Origin: Aureobasidium sp. EXF-3400
Taxonomy: Eukaryota; Ascomycota; Dothideomycetes; Dothideales; Saccotheciaceae
Direction of reading: 5' to 3'
Assembly: GCA_024195585.1 (NCBI GenBank)
Contig: SWBL01000142.1
Coordinates: 53,729-117,728 of the forward strand
DNA length: 64,000 nt
The notes beneath the pieces were generated by a model. It made no database searches. It was given only the letters and a program-made list of their open reading frames with translations, and was not told the DNA's origin. Each line of letters starts with the position of its first letter. Position 1 is the first letter of the stretch. This document shows positions 30,574-40,575 of this stretch, in pieces. The translations under genes were made by a program, and so were the position numbers.

Positions 30574-31113
30574 ACTTTCTAGAAGCCACAGAGTCAGTCC
30601 AAGAAATGGAAAGTCCCATCGACGTAGAACCCTCAGAAGCAATGAATCTCAGGAACTTGAAATTGCAGATCGTGTGTCCAACAACTGAATCCCTTGATCT
30701 CCACAGAACTCAATATAGTTCGGGCCCCTCGAGCATCGAGAGATGGGAGCGATCTGATAAGATCTCTGCCAAGTTTCGCTCATCTAGCCGAATGTGGGGC
30801 GATCTGCATTGTTGGCACGCATTGGCAATTCACAATTCATCACAATTCATCACAATTCATCACAATTCTGTGAAGCAACTCAATTCATTCCAATCTTTAG
30901 AAAAGCTGAAGCAATTCAATTTGATGCAAAGGCCAGAGTTGTATTGAATTGGTTATTGACCACACTGAGTGTGAGGCACACTTTCTGTATAGCTCGGAGA
31001 GAATCCTCCAGGGCTCGGGACCCACAATCAGGTCATCTCCGGCATGCATTGACTCAACCACCAAGGTGCGTTAATCTCGCAAGGCAGCAGCATTCTTCAG
31101 GAAGCCATATGAG
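30574..31113. other. Intergenic with a short tandem repeat
   Basis: 540 nt between the regulator and the acyltransferase gene. The 113-residue frame at 30606-30947 runs through the tandem repeat and is not convincing. No gene called. Confidence 0.4.
30825..30868 (+). repeat. 10-bp tandem repeat CACAATTCAT, about four copies
   Basis: AATTCACAATTCAT is followed by two perfect CACAATTCAT units and a final CACAATTC, i.e. about four 10-bp units in the upstream region of the acyltransferase gene. Confidence 0.85.
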
Positions 31114-32763
31114 ATGTTTATCTTCCATAATGTGACATCTCACTCATTGACCATGCCCGACATGGACGTCACTCCTCAAGACTTCGTCCTCGACAGTCGG
31201 CGACGGCTTGCAAGTAAACACGAATCTCCCTCGAGAATACCACAAACGCAATTATCTGACTCGAAAACTACAGGTCCAAATGAGCGTCGATGCATCGCAA
31301 GACAAGACATTGGACATCAGCGAAGACTGATTGTCGGAGCTGTTTACACATCTGACAGCCATGACGATGTAATTGCTCTCAAACATGGTAAACAGCCATT
31401 TCTGCAAGCTCTGAGATACTGTATAGGAGCTCATCCTCTACTGAGTACTGCAATTCTCGATGCCGATACCGAAGCTCCTGAATTTGCGACGCCGAAAGTT
31501 CTGGATCTGGATAAACATCTAGAAATCTTGGTCGCTGAGGATATTCCCGAGGAGCAATACATCGAGAAACTACTTGCCGAAATCAGCGATGAGAAATTCG
31601 AGGCTCTGCATACCACACCTCCTTGGAAAGTGGTTTTGACGGCCTTGCCTTGTCAAGAGACTTCTGGGAAGTCGAGGTTACTGGTTCTATATACCAATTA
31701 TCATTCCCACGGAGATGGAAGATCTGGACTTGCCTTCCAAGACTCGTTCTACAAAGGACTGTCAGAGTATATTTCGTCAACACACGAAGATCACAGCAGT
31801 CTTGAAGGCACTATTTGTAAGCCTCCGACAACTCCATTACTGCCACCCATCGAGGAAGGAGGCGGGATGACGCTATCGTGGTCATATCTGCTGTCGCCTT
31901 TACTCGGCACCTATCTACCCAAATCCATCGTCTCATACCTAGGTTTACGAGATAGCTGGCTTTCTTCAGAGGCCGATTTCTGGCGTGGAGAAAAGACGTC
32001 TTTCGATCCAGAGAACCATTGTACAGGACTGGTCCTCATCACTCTCAATTGCTCCATCAAAGAAAAGATACTCCAGACATGTCGAAACAACCACACAACA
32101 TTTACCGGCTCACTTCAACACCTAGTCGCACGCGCCTTAACCGCACCCGACGGCGGCGCCCTCTCAACCTCAACTTTCCTAGCAGGTGTTGCCATCGACA
32201 TGCGCCATCTTTTCCCAGGAATATACTCAAAAGCAAGTATGATGAATTGCGTCACCGGCCACAGCGAACTAATCCACTCCTCCCACCTCCAAGAACCAGA
32301 AAACTGGGCCTCGGATCCATCATCCCCGTTCTGGAAAGCAGCCCAAAAGACATCGAAGAGTTTGAAAGTCGCAGCTGGTACTTTGCATAATCAACCTATT
32401 GGACTATTGCAATATCTTAAAGCTTTTCGTCCTTGGACTGTTGGTCTGGTGGGAAAGGAACGCGATATGTCGTTTGAGATTAGCAATTTGGGTGCTTTCT
32501 CCCCATCACTTGCACTCGCGGAACCTCAAGAGCCGAGTCTGTTGGTAATGGAGAAACTTATGTTTTCTCAGCCAGCCAAAGCTTCGGGAAGCTTGTTGGA
32601 TTTCAACGCGGTCTCGGTCGAGGGTGGCCCTCTTGTTTTAACTATCACATGGCAGAAAGGTGTTTTAGGTGTGGGGGATGCGAAAGAGGAGGAAGACTTT
32701 GTGAGAAGTGTATGTGGCAAGTTGGAAGAGTCTCTTGCTGAGATTGCTAACGGCGGTTTGTGA
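31114..32763 (+). CDS. Alcohol O-acetyltransferase-family (AATase) acyltransferase
   Basis: 549 residues from the first ATG in a single exon; an internal ATG at 31156 is an alternative start. The active-site motif HXXXDG is present as YHSHGDGRSG (about residue 200), typical of the BAHD/AATase/condensation-like fold, with supporting segments LRYCIGAHPLLSTAIL early and VAIDMRHLFPGIY in the middle. The C-terminal part (SFEISNLGAF) matches the position of the family's channel loop. Such enzymes transfer an acetyl or acyl group from CoA to an alcohol or amine. The substrate is not deducible. It is placed next to the Zn2Cys6 regulator and the Pls-like gene, so acylation of a pathway product or precursor is possible. 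Confidence 0.8.
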   Translation: MFIFHNVTSHSLTMPDMDVTPQDFVLDSRRRLASKHESPSRIPQTQLSDSKTTGPNERRCIARQDIGHQRRLIVGAVYTSDSHDDVIALKHGKQPFLQALRYCIGAHPLLSTAILDADTEAPEFATPKVLDLDKHLEILVAEDIPEEQYIEKLLAEISDEKFEALHTTPPWKVVLTALPCQETSGKSRLLVLYTNYHSHGDGRSGLAFQDSFYKGLSEYISSTHEDHSSLEGTICKPPTTPLLPPIEEGGGMTLSWSYLLSPLLGTYLPKSIVSYLGLRDSWLSSEADFWRGEKTSFDPENHCTGLVLITLNCSIKEKILQTCRNNHTTFTGSLQHLVARALTAPDGGALSTSTFLAGVAIDMRHLFPGIYSKASMMNCVTGHSELIHSSHLQEPENWASDPSSPFWKAAQKTSKSLKVAAGTLHNQPIGLLQYLKAFRPWTVGLVGKERDMSFEISNLGAFSPSLALAEPQEPSLLVMEKLMFSQPAKASGSLLDFNAVSVEGGPLVLTITWQKGVLGVGDAKEEEDFVRSVCGKLEESLAEIANGGL

Positions 32764-33194
32764 TCAAGTAGTGAGAGGGAGTCGGTTGACATATGTTTGT
32801 AATAAGGACTTCGTATTCTTGGGTTTTCAAGCGGTGAACGACCGACTTCCATTTTCTCGCAGAGCACATCTTGACGAGATGGCGTCTATGGCACTCACTC
32901 AAGGAGTCGAGAGATAGCTTGCAGAAAAGGAGGAATGGGTCATTCGGGTCATGATTGTTGCTTTAGGATGGTGTGGTTTGGTGTGAGAGTATCAATGCAC
33001 AAACATCATTTCCATTATCCTTTCGTGATCTCTACGAGCTTCCAATCAGCTGTTCTTCGATCAGCTGATGATGAAGATGTTTACAACGGATGAGACTTGA
33101 GTCATCACGCGGAACTTCATTTGCAATGGTTCGGGGATTGAGGAGTTGATTTTCAGAGATGCCATCCTCTGGGACAGCACAAATTGGACCTCGA
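32764..33194. other. Intergenic, convergent 3' regions
   Basis: 430 nt between the acyltransferase (plus) and the flavin oxidoreductase (minus). Nothing recognisable. Confidence 0.4.
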
Positions 33195-34547
33195 TCATGT
33201 CGAGGGTGCAGCAGTCTCGTATGGCACAGCCTGCAAGCTCAAGATATCCGCATAACCGTAGGATCGCATACTGCTGTCGTTTGCCATGTTCTCGCCCCAG
33301 ACACTCAGATCTTTCATCAGTGCGTCCAGATTTTCCTGGTGGCTCAAGTCGATGGGCTCGTGGCCTTCACTGATCTGGCGTAATTGTGCACCAGCAGCGA
33401 TATTGGTGAGACCGAAGTTGTTCTCGTCAATGATCTGCTTTACAGCGCCTGTGACCTTTCCTTCGAGGATGTCCTTGCATAGATGAGGCTCCTGTGCAAG
33501 AGGACGTGCGAGACCAACGCCATCAACAGTTTTAAGTGCGTCGACCATGGCACCGACTGTCCTCAAACCTCCAGTGATGTAGGTCTTTGTCTTAGAGAGA
33601 ACAGGAGCAATCATTTCGGCAAACTCGAGAAAGAAGCCCTCGCGCTTCTTGGTGGACTCGCGTTGGTGCCCAAATGCAAGTTTTTCGAATGTGCCACCGG
33701 ATAATTCGACAAAATCGAATCTGTTGTCCTCCAAGATTCTGCATATCTCCTTGGCCTCTTCTGGGTTTAAGCCTTTGTCCTGAAACTCGACCGAGTTGAG
33801 CTTGATGCCCACGATGAATTTATCAGATACCCGTTCGCGAATGGTTTTGGCGATATTGACAATAATTCGAGCTCGGTTCTCAGTCGAGCCGCCATAGTCA
33901 TCAGTGCGGAGGTTTGTGGTAGGAGAAAGGAATTGAGCGAGGAGGTATCCGTGGGCTGCGTTGAGCTCGATCCCGTCGTAGCCAGCCTTCTCGAGGTACT
34001 CTGCTGCGTGGGCAAAGCCGTCGATGATATTTGCGATGTCTTCATCAGTCGCAGCGCGAGGCTTTTCAAAGGTCGAGCCCATGATGTTGCCTTCAAGCTG
34101 GACATCACTAGCAGAAATGGGATGCTTCTGTATATTTGATTTGACCTGTCGTCCTGGGTGAGATACCTGGCCAACGAACAAAGAGCCATGTGCTTTGGCG
34201 ACTGTTGCTATCTCTTTGAACGCCTCGAAACGCTCGCCAGAGAACCCGGATGTGCGGGAAATGATGGCATTTCCAGCCGCTTCGAGGTGCTCGTAGTCAA
34301 TCAGGATGTTGCCTGAGAGGATGAGACCAATGCCGCCCTCTCCGAAAGTTCTGTACAAGTTGATGAGGTTTCTGGATGGCACACCTCGAGCCCCAAGATC
34401 CTCGGGATCCCAACTAGACATGAGTTCAGTCATGGCTCCCTTGAGAAAGCGGTTGGGTGCTGTCCTTCCAGAGAATTCGAACTTCAATGGTTGATCCAAA
34501 GAGGTAGCATCCGTGCCATAAGATTCATGTCTCGCTGCTGGAGCCAT
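33195..34547 (-). CDS. NADH:flavin oxidoreductase / old yellow enzyme-type protein
   Basis: 450 residues in one exon. This is a TIM-barrel flavoprotein of the OYE family. NRFLKGAMTELM opens the barrel, VGQVSHPGRQ carries the FMN-contacting Gln and substrate-side His-Pro-Gly-Arg, YDGIELNAAHGYLLAQFLSP holds the paired Asn/His substrate-binding region, and DDYGGSTENRARI is the family signature. ITGGLRT and VGLARPLAQEP bind the FMN phosphate. It lacks the C-terminal FeS/NADPH domain of bacterial 2,4-dienoyl-CoA reductases, as usual for fungal single-domain members. Likely a cytosolic NAD(P)H-dependent ene-reductase; substrate unknown. It is divergent from the NmrA-like gene, with a shared 610-bp promoter. 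Confidence 0.9.
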   Translation of the reverse strand: MAPAARHESYGTDATSLDQPLKFEFSGRTAPNRFLKGAMTELMSSWDPEDLGARGVPSRNLINLYRTFGEGGIGLILSGNILIDYEHLEAAGNAIISRTSGFSGERFEAFKEIATVAKAHGSLFVGQVSHPGRQVKSNIQKHPISASDVQLEGNIMGSTFEKPRAATDEDIANIIDGFAHAAEYLEKAGYDGIELNAAHGYLLAQFLSPTTNLRTDDYGGSTENRARIIVNIAKTIRERVSDKFIVGIKLNSVEFQDKGLNPEEAKEICRILEDNRFDFVELSGGTFEKLAFGHQRESTKKREGFFLEFAEMIAPVLSKTKTYITGGLRTVGAMVDALKTVDGVGLARPLAQEPHLCKDILEGKVTGAVKQIIDENNFGLTNIAAGAQLRQISEGHEPIDLSHQENLDALMKDLSVWGENMANDSSMRSYGYADILSLQAVPYETAAPST

Positions 34548-35158
34548 AATGTTCCTGATATTCGTTGATCGACGGTCTTCTGGGAGATTGTTTGTAGGTG
34601 TTCTGGGTTGAAAATAGAAATTGGTTTCGTGGGCCTTTGAGAGACAAGTTACAGGTGTAAATTTTGATATCTTTGTGCCAAAGCTCTCGTGTAGGTAGAT
34701 GAACCTTACAAATCATTTTCGGACATCGTCACTTCCAAAGACTTCGACGTTGGGACTCATGATCCTTGCCACTCAACTTGCCCAGCATTCTGGTGGAATC
34801 TCAGCTGATCATTGGGCTAGTGTGCCCGATAGCTACTGCAGGATGTTGTCAGCCCAGCCACTATTGACATGCTCGCATTTCTAAGCAGCAACTTCTCATA
34901 GCTTCATCCCGACTCTAACTTTGACTCTGAGCTGTTTCATAGGATATGTATTACAAAGCTGATGATTCAACATCTCAATTTTTCGGCATGAGCAATAGCA
35001 CGGACTCCAATGCCGAGTCGTTATTTTATGACCTCATTGACAATTGATTGTTGGTCGTCACTATAAGGGCACGACACGCTCGTACTACTTGTTCGATGGG
35101 ATTCCAACCACAACATGACAATCATATCCAAGCCAACCTCCCACCACGAACCAAAAAG
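34548..35158. other. Divergent promoter between OYE-type and NmrA-like genes
   Basis: 610 bp with only short frames. The open frame continuing upstream of the NmrA-like start contains an earlier ATG at 35096, which would add a 21-residue tail unlike a Rossmann start. Confidence 0.45.
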
Positions 35159-36147
35159 ATGACGATAGCTCTCACCAGTGCGACAGGCAAGCTGGGCGGC
35201 GGCGTGCTGCATGATATCCTCGAGAACAAACTCATCGATACCGAGGAGCTAGTTGTTTGTGTATGACAAAGTTTACATCTGTTCATGATACCTTCTGATC
35301 ATCTTGCCAGACATCTTCGGACCCGAAAAGCTCGCGTTTCGATGACCTTCGCTCTCAAAACATCGAACTGCGCCAAGCCAACTTCGACGATGCCTCCTCG
35401 CTTGAAAAAGCATACTCGGGATGCGAAAGACTTTTTCTCGTTTCGTCGCCACTAGTTGAAATGGACTTCAACGACGCACCCCTGTGGCAAGGTCGCGAGA
35501 AACACCACCGCACTGCCATTGATGCTGCTGTCAAAGCGGGTGTACAGCACATCTACTATACATCACTCGCATTTGGCGGCCAAAGCAAGGCAGGCGTTAT
35601 GCGTGCACATGTGCGCACAGAAGCATATCTGCATGAACTTGAGAGAGCAAACAAGGTCAAGGCAACAATCATCAGGGAAGGTCTTTACAGTGACAATTGG
35701 CCACTGGCTTTCGGGTACTACTTCGGCTTGAAGGACGAGACTCGTGATGAGATCGTTGTCGCAGGTGATGGTCCTCTGAGCCTTGCCAGCATCGCGGATA
35801 TCACTTTCGGAACAGCAAAAGTACTCGCTGCGCCGAGCGAGCAATGGAGCGGGAAGACGGTAACGCTCAGTCTGAGACAAACTTGGACGTTGCAAGAAAT
35901 GGCAGACCTTGTCAGCAGAGTGAAGGGCCAGAAGGTCCACTTGACTGTTGTTAGCAAGAAAGAGTTTGACGACTACTATACTGGACGAGGTTTAGATAGG
36001 GCAAGCGTGGAGTGGTGGAGTAGTGCGTACGACTCATTCAAGGAAGGAGAATGTGCTGTCGATGATCCCACGCTTGAGAATCTGTTGAAGGAGGCCGGGA
36101 GAATCCCAGAGATGTTTGAGACGACTGTCAAGAATATGTTGGGGTAG
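35159..36147 (+). CDS. NmrA-like / quinone-reductase-type SDR
   Basis: Exons 35159-35260 and 35311-36147 around a 50-nt intron (GTATGA donor, CTGATC branch, CAG acceptor) give 312 residues. The start MTIALTSATGKLGGGVL is a Rossmann dinucleotide-binding loop of the atypical SDR type (TxATGxLG). VKAGVQHIYYTSLAFGG and ATIIREGLYSDNW match the QOR2/NmrA-like group, which binds NAD(P) and acts either as a quinone or aldehyde reductase or as a redox sensor. No catalytic YxxxK is expected in this subgroup. It neighbours the OYE-type gene (divergent) and the MDR gene downstream. Confidence 0.85.
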
Positions 36148-36575
36148 GGAGCTTCCACTAGTCAACTAGCTTAGAAATCTGAATGGTGTTCTTTTTCTGC
36201 AGTTTCTGCTTCTTCGTCTGTAGCGTATACTGGCGGCGCCAAAAGGACTAGAGGACAGTAGTGTAGAGTAGCACAGCCAAGTCAGGGTCATATTTGGAGT
36301 TGCTAGTAATTCTAGCTGATACACCCAGCTGATATACGATCAAGTATCAACGCTGCATGATGACATTGACATTATTGTTCCTTCTCGTGCGACAAATGAT
36401 TTTCCGGAGAGATCATACTCAGAGATGTTGTATGAAGCGAGCGCGATTCTGTGATCAACTTGCCACTCAAGGAGCTTCACGACACTGACCGTGGTTGATG
36501 AATATAGAGTTTTCCTTCAAGCGAACGTCGGAATATCTCCCGGAATTACTTCCCACACCAACGCCCAAGATTTTT

Positions 36576-36627
36576 CCGATATCTGCGGATCGATGCTCCG
36601 TATGGTACCGTATGGTACGGTACGGAG
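36576..36627. promoter_or_regulatory. Array of CGG/CCG triplets with 10-bp phasing and nested palindromes
   Basis: CCG at 36576-36578 and CGG at 36586-36588 are everted with a 7-bp spacer. CCG at 36598-36600, CCG at 36608-36610 and CGG at 36618-36620 continue with 7-bp spacers. TACCGTA-TGG-TACGGTA (36606-36622) is a perfect inverted repeat, and CTCCGTA/TACGGAG (36596-36602 and 36621-36627) encloses it. This looks like a multi-site operator for a Zn2Cys6 dimer, some 320-370 bp upstream of the MDR start. Confidence 0.55.
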
Positions 36628-36857
36628 AGCCAAGAGATCAGCATTCGTAGCTTCCAGACGAACTCTCCTCGGACGCCCCGTTGACACCTCTAGCTGAGTT
36701 TTTTTCGCGGAAGTTTAAAGATCACCTCACGACGTGACTTATCAATCAAACTGACCGTTGAATCAGCAATGCGACTTACCAAGCAACTTGAATTACCAAG
36801 CAAATGTGAGCTACCAATCCAGTCCATGAAGTTACCCAAGATCGTCCATAGCACATT

Positions 36858-36864
36858 TATATAA
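36858..36864 (+). promoter_or_regulatory. TATA box of the MDR gene
   Basis: TATATAA 83 nt upstream of the ATG at 36947, a strong and well-placed TATA element. Confidence 0.6.
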
Positions 36865-36946
36865 GGGAATGATCGACCCTTCACACCAATGCTGGTTCTA
36901 CAACTTCATCTAATATTCTCTGGTCTCCTAACGAATATACTCAACC

Positions 36947-38047
36947 ATGTCATCCAATATGCAGAAAGCAATCTTGGTTCACGAGATCGGTAGACCAGTA
37001 CGTCTTGGAGAGCGAGAGATTCCCTCGCCCAAGGCTGGCGAACTTCTCGTCAAAGTGACTTCAGCACAAGGTATGCCATAGGCTGTACATCGAGGAGTTG
37101 CACATGATTGACCTGATACTCCAGTCCTACCTCACGATGCCTATGGTCGCGATCACGGTCTCTTCATCGCCGAAAAGCTGCCCTGCGTTCTTGGAAGCAG
37201 TCTCGCTGGCATAGTGGAGCAACTCGGACCTGATGCAAGCCCCTTCAAAGTCGGCGACCACGTCTTTGGAATCAGCAACATGACAAGCCCGACTGCTGAT
37301 CAAGCCGGTCTGCAACAGTATGCAATTCTGCAAACCGACTCGATTGCCCATGTGCCCGAGAACATCACCGACGACCAAGCTGCCACCTTCCCAGTGAACA
37401 TCGCAACTGTCGCTATCACGCTGTTCACCAAAGACTTCGGATTCGAGTTCCCAGCTCCTTGGGAGGACAAGTCATTTGGCCTTGCAGATGAGCCGATCGT
37501 AATCCTCGGCGCTGGAACAAACGCTGCAAGACTCTTCACCCGCGTCGCGACCAAGGTCTTGGGTGTCAAGAACATCATCGCGGTAGCAAGTCTGTCGAAC
37601 GAGTCCGAATTGTCGGAAGCAGGAGCCTCGCACATAATTGATCGTCACCTTTCTGAAGACGACATCATCGCCCAGGTCCACAAGGCAGCCGGTGGAGCAG
37701 AGAACGTTACCAGAATCTTCGACTGTGCCAGCTGGGATCACCATCTTGCTGCCGCTCTGTTTGCAGAAGGCAAACCCTCTAGACTCACCACACTCCATCC
37801 TGTGGACGAGGCCAAGGTGCGCGAAGACAGGCCTTTGTGCAGAGCGACGCTTGTCCAGATGACCAACGCCAACCTCGGATCGTATGCAAAGTCCTTCTGG
37901 CAAACTTTGCCGCGTTGGATTGAAGCTGGCATCATACGTCCCACGGCTTTCTACACCATCGATGGATTGGATGCAGATGCTGTCGACAAGCAACTTGATC
38001 AATACGCAGCTGGCAAAGGACTTACTCACCTCATCGTTCATCCTTGA
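36947..38047 (+). CDS. Medium-chain alcohol dehydrogenase / enoyl reductase-like (MDR) protein
   Basis: Exons 36947-37070 and 37125-38047 around a 54-nt intron (GTATGC donor, CTGATAC branch, CAG acceptor) give 348 residues. The N-terminal GroES-like half reads EIGRPVRLGEREIPSPKAGE and VLGSSLAGIVEQLG. The nucleotide-binding half carries VILGAGTNAARLFTRVATKV as the dinucleotide loop. Cysteine ligands for the structural and catalytic zinc are not evident, so it belongs with the zinc-free trans-enoyl-reductase/quinone-oxidoreductase-like MDRs often found in fungal metabolite clusters. The strong TATA box and CGG array upstream suggest inducible expression. Reaction and substrate unknown. Confidence 0.85.
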
Positions 38048-38990
38048 ACTATACGACAAGTAGAATTCAGTGTGTTATAGCCTTGGGCCAAAATATGTCT
38101 TCTAGCAAGATATGTCGGGTATATAAACTTGTCAGCGTAGTCAATCACAGTTTCGTATATCTGATTCAGAATGTGTTGAAACATCGAAGTGCCTCAATAT
38201 TGTCCAGCTGACACCGCAAGAGGTGTGACGAGGTATTTGATAGAGTATGTATATCAGCAATCAAAAGAGAACAGGAGAAGCGGGGATACAGAAGCAGTAC
38301 GAACTTCAAATCATGCCACCCAGACCAGCAGGTATTGAGACATAGGACGAGTCGAGACAACTATCTTATTCAAGTAGTTGTGGCGATGGATCTGGAGTTC
38401 ATGCCTCTCAAGTCTTAGCTCTTCCCATGTCTTAACTCCCCCTGGCATATATTATACCACCCATCTGTTCGCTTACAGCTTATTGAGAAATTTGGCTATG
38501 AATGTTTGTCGAAGTACAATAGTCTACGTAATCAGACAGGTCGCATAAGAATTGCCTGGAGATCATCTTGTACAAGGGCACTAGCGTCAACGTCCGGAAT
38601 AACCACCCAAAGAGGCAAAAACACCTCCGATGTAACTTCCTCCGATGCTTATATCAAGCTAAAGCTATTGAACGACAAACATCATCATTTGAATTTCATC
38701 AATCAAACTATGCGCACCGAGGCATCCTGAGCTTCTCTAACTGACTAAGCATGTACCAATTCCATGATAGCGTGATCAACTCGACAAAACATCTACGCCT
38801 CGGGTAAACTTTTGATAGAGTCATCAAGCTACATTGCTGATAAATCCGACCTTTTGTTTCCAAATCAACACGAATAATCTCCATAACCGTCGCTGCTTCC
38901 TTGATGCTTAAGAATCGTTGTGTGTTCCTCTCCAAACTCCCCATCGACACAAATTTTGTTTCCACCACTGAACCGCAAACTGCAAACACA
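38048..38990. other. Intergenic, one small hairpin
   Basis: 940 bp without a gene. ACAACTA (38357-38363) and TAGTTGT (38375-38381) can form a 7-bp hairpin with an 11-nt loop, about 310 nt after the MDR stop codon. Confidence 0.4.
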
Positions 38991-40028
38991 ATGTCCAAAT
39001 CAACCATCTTCATCACCGGAGCCACAGGTTTCATCGGCGCTCAAGTCACCTTATCCGCCCTTCGCGCTGGCTACAATGTCAAGTTAAGCGTCCGCCGCGA
39101 AGCTCAGATCGCATCACTGCGTCAAGCTTTCCACAAGTACACCGATAACGTATCCTTACGCTGGTTCCCGATTACACAATACCAGAAGCTTTCGATACAG
39201 CACTTCAAGGTGTTGATTTTGTCATTCATGTGGCTTCGCCGCTGCCAAATGGGAATGAAGATCTTTTGACGCCAGCTGTCAAGGGCACGACTTCAGTATT
39301 GGAAGCTGCGTTAAAGGTGCCTTCGATTAAGAAGGTCGTCATTACTGCGTCGGTTGCTTCGCTAGTTCCTTTGGATAAGTATGTTGATGGTACTGTTGTA
39401 ACTGGTAAGTTGTTTTTCTGCAACTAAATTGCGACTATATTGCTGATAATCTGTAGAGGACATTTCAGCAGAGGAACTCCACTTCGACGATTCTATCGTT
39501 CCATCCCTGGACCCAGGACGCCAATATCGAGCTAGCAAGATAGCTTCGTATCTCGCCACTTTAAACTTCATCTCAAGCCATCACCCACATTTTTCAGTGG
39601 TGACTTTACATCCAGTATATGTGTTCGGCCACAACCTACTCCAGAAACATGCAGACGAAGTATCTGGAACTAACAAAATGCTGTTTAACTCTTTTATCTC
39701 GGACGCACCTCTCTTTGCACCGTACAGAGGTGTTCACGTCGATGATGTGGCTGAAGCACATATTAGAGCTTTGAGTCTGCCTTCAACACCGATATCCTCT
39801 TATCTTCTGTCCGCAAAAGCTAGAGCTTGGGAAGAGGTGTTGGAGTTTGTGAAGCACAAGTACCCGGAACAGGGATTCAAGACGAAGCCTGAGGAGGGAG
39901 ATTTACTGATTGTAAAGACGGAAAAGGCGGAGAACGAGTTGGGGTTCAAGGAGTGGAAGGAGATGGAGGTGCAGGTTAGTGACGTGATTGAGCAACAGAT
40001 AGAGCTGCGTCGTGTCTCATCAATCTAG
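38991..40028 (+). pseudogene. Extended SDR (dihydroflavonol-reductase-like), apparently frameshifted
   Basis: Starts at ATG 38991 with a typical extended-SDR Rossmann motif (IFITGATGFIGAQVTLSAL) and continues in frame to about 39165. From about 39170 the conserved sequence (PDYTIPEAFDTALQGVDFV, then HVASPLPNGNED) continues in the -1 frame. I found no GT-AG pair of any phase that joins the two parts. A real 52-nt intron at 39405-39456 (GTAAGT ... CTGATAAT ... TAG) joins the middle to the last part, which carries the catalytic YRASK and ends at the TAA/TAG near 40028. Without the shift the protein would be about 327 residues, normal for NADPH-dependent ketone/aldehyde reductases of this family. 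A single missing base is the simplest explanation; it could be a true lesion or a sequencing error. Confidence 0.65.
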
Positions 40029-40575
40029 ACACAACAGGGGGCCTGGCTTATCTATCAGCCGCCATTGATGGCAACAGCATGTAGCAATAGAGCACTAGAA
40101 CCAAGAGAGACACCACATCAAAAATAGGCACCACAATCAGAACTCTTCACGTTGAAGTCAAGCAAGTCAATCATCAGATGCAAAGAACTATGATATCTCA
40201 AATTCAATGTTACTTTTCGTCTTCATTATCTGCCTCTTCCTCACATCCCCTCATACGAAAAGTAAAAAAAATGCAAACGCCAATATATAAAACTCAAATC
40301 CCTGTTGAATGGGGGTATCTCTTTCGCTTTTTGTGCTTCATGCTTCGTTAAACATAGATTCTGTGTTGGAAACGCCGTTGAAATGCTGTTACGCCTGTAA
40401 AAGGCTTCGTTGCTCATGGTTTGTGTGTTGAATATCTTCTTGTTGAAGAAGATCGTAATGAGAAGTTTGTTGTAAAACTCTCAGTGTGTGTGAATGCTGT
40501 AAAGGGAAAACAAAACGGAAAAAAGGAAAAGTGGCGGTGATAAGATGTCCGCGTTCTGGTGGTTAGCTCGGTTGC
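40029..40575. other. Intergenic, convergent 3' regions
   Basis: 550 nt between the SDR remnant and the MTHFR gene; no gene or motif recognised beyond A- and T-rich stretches. Confidence 0.4.

Larger units (their letters stand above)
36148..36946. other. Promoter region of the MDR gene
   Basis: 800 bp. It contains the CGG/CCG array and the TATA box listed separately, plus repeats of TTACCAAGCAA at about 36776-36800. No gene. Confidence 0.5.

Noticed and set aside
39160..39180. Programmed -1 frameshift in the SDR gene
   Set aside because: No X-XXY-YYZ slippery heptamer or obvious downstream structure at the shift point.
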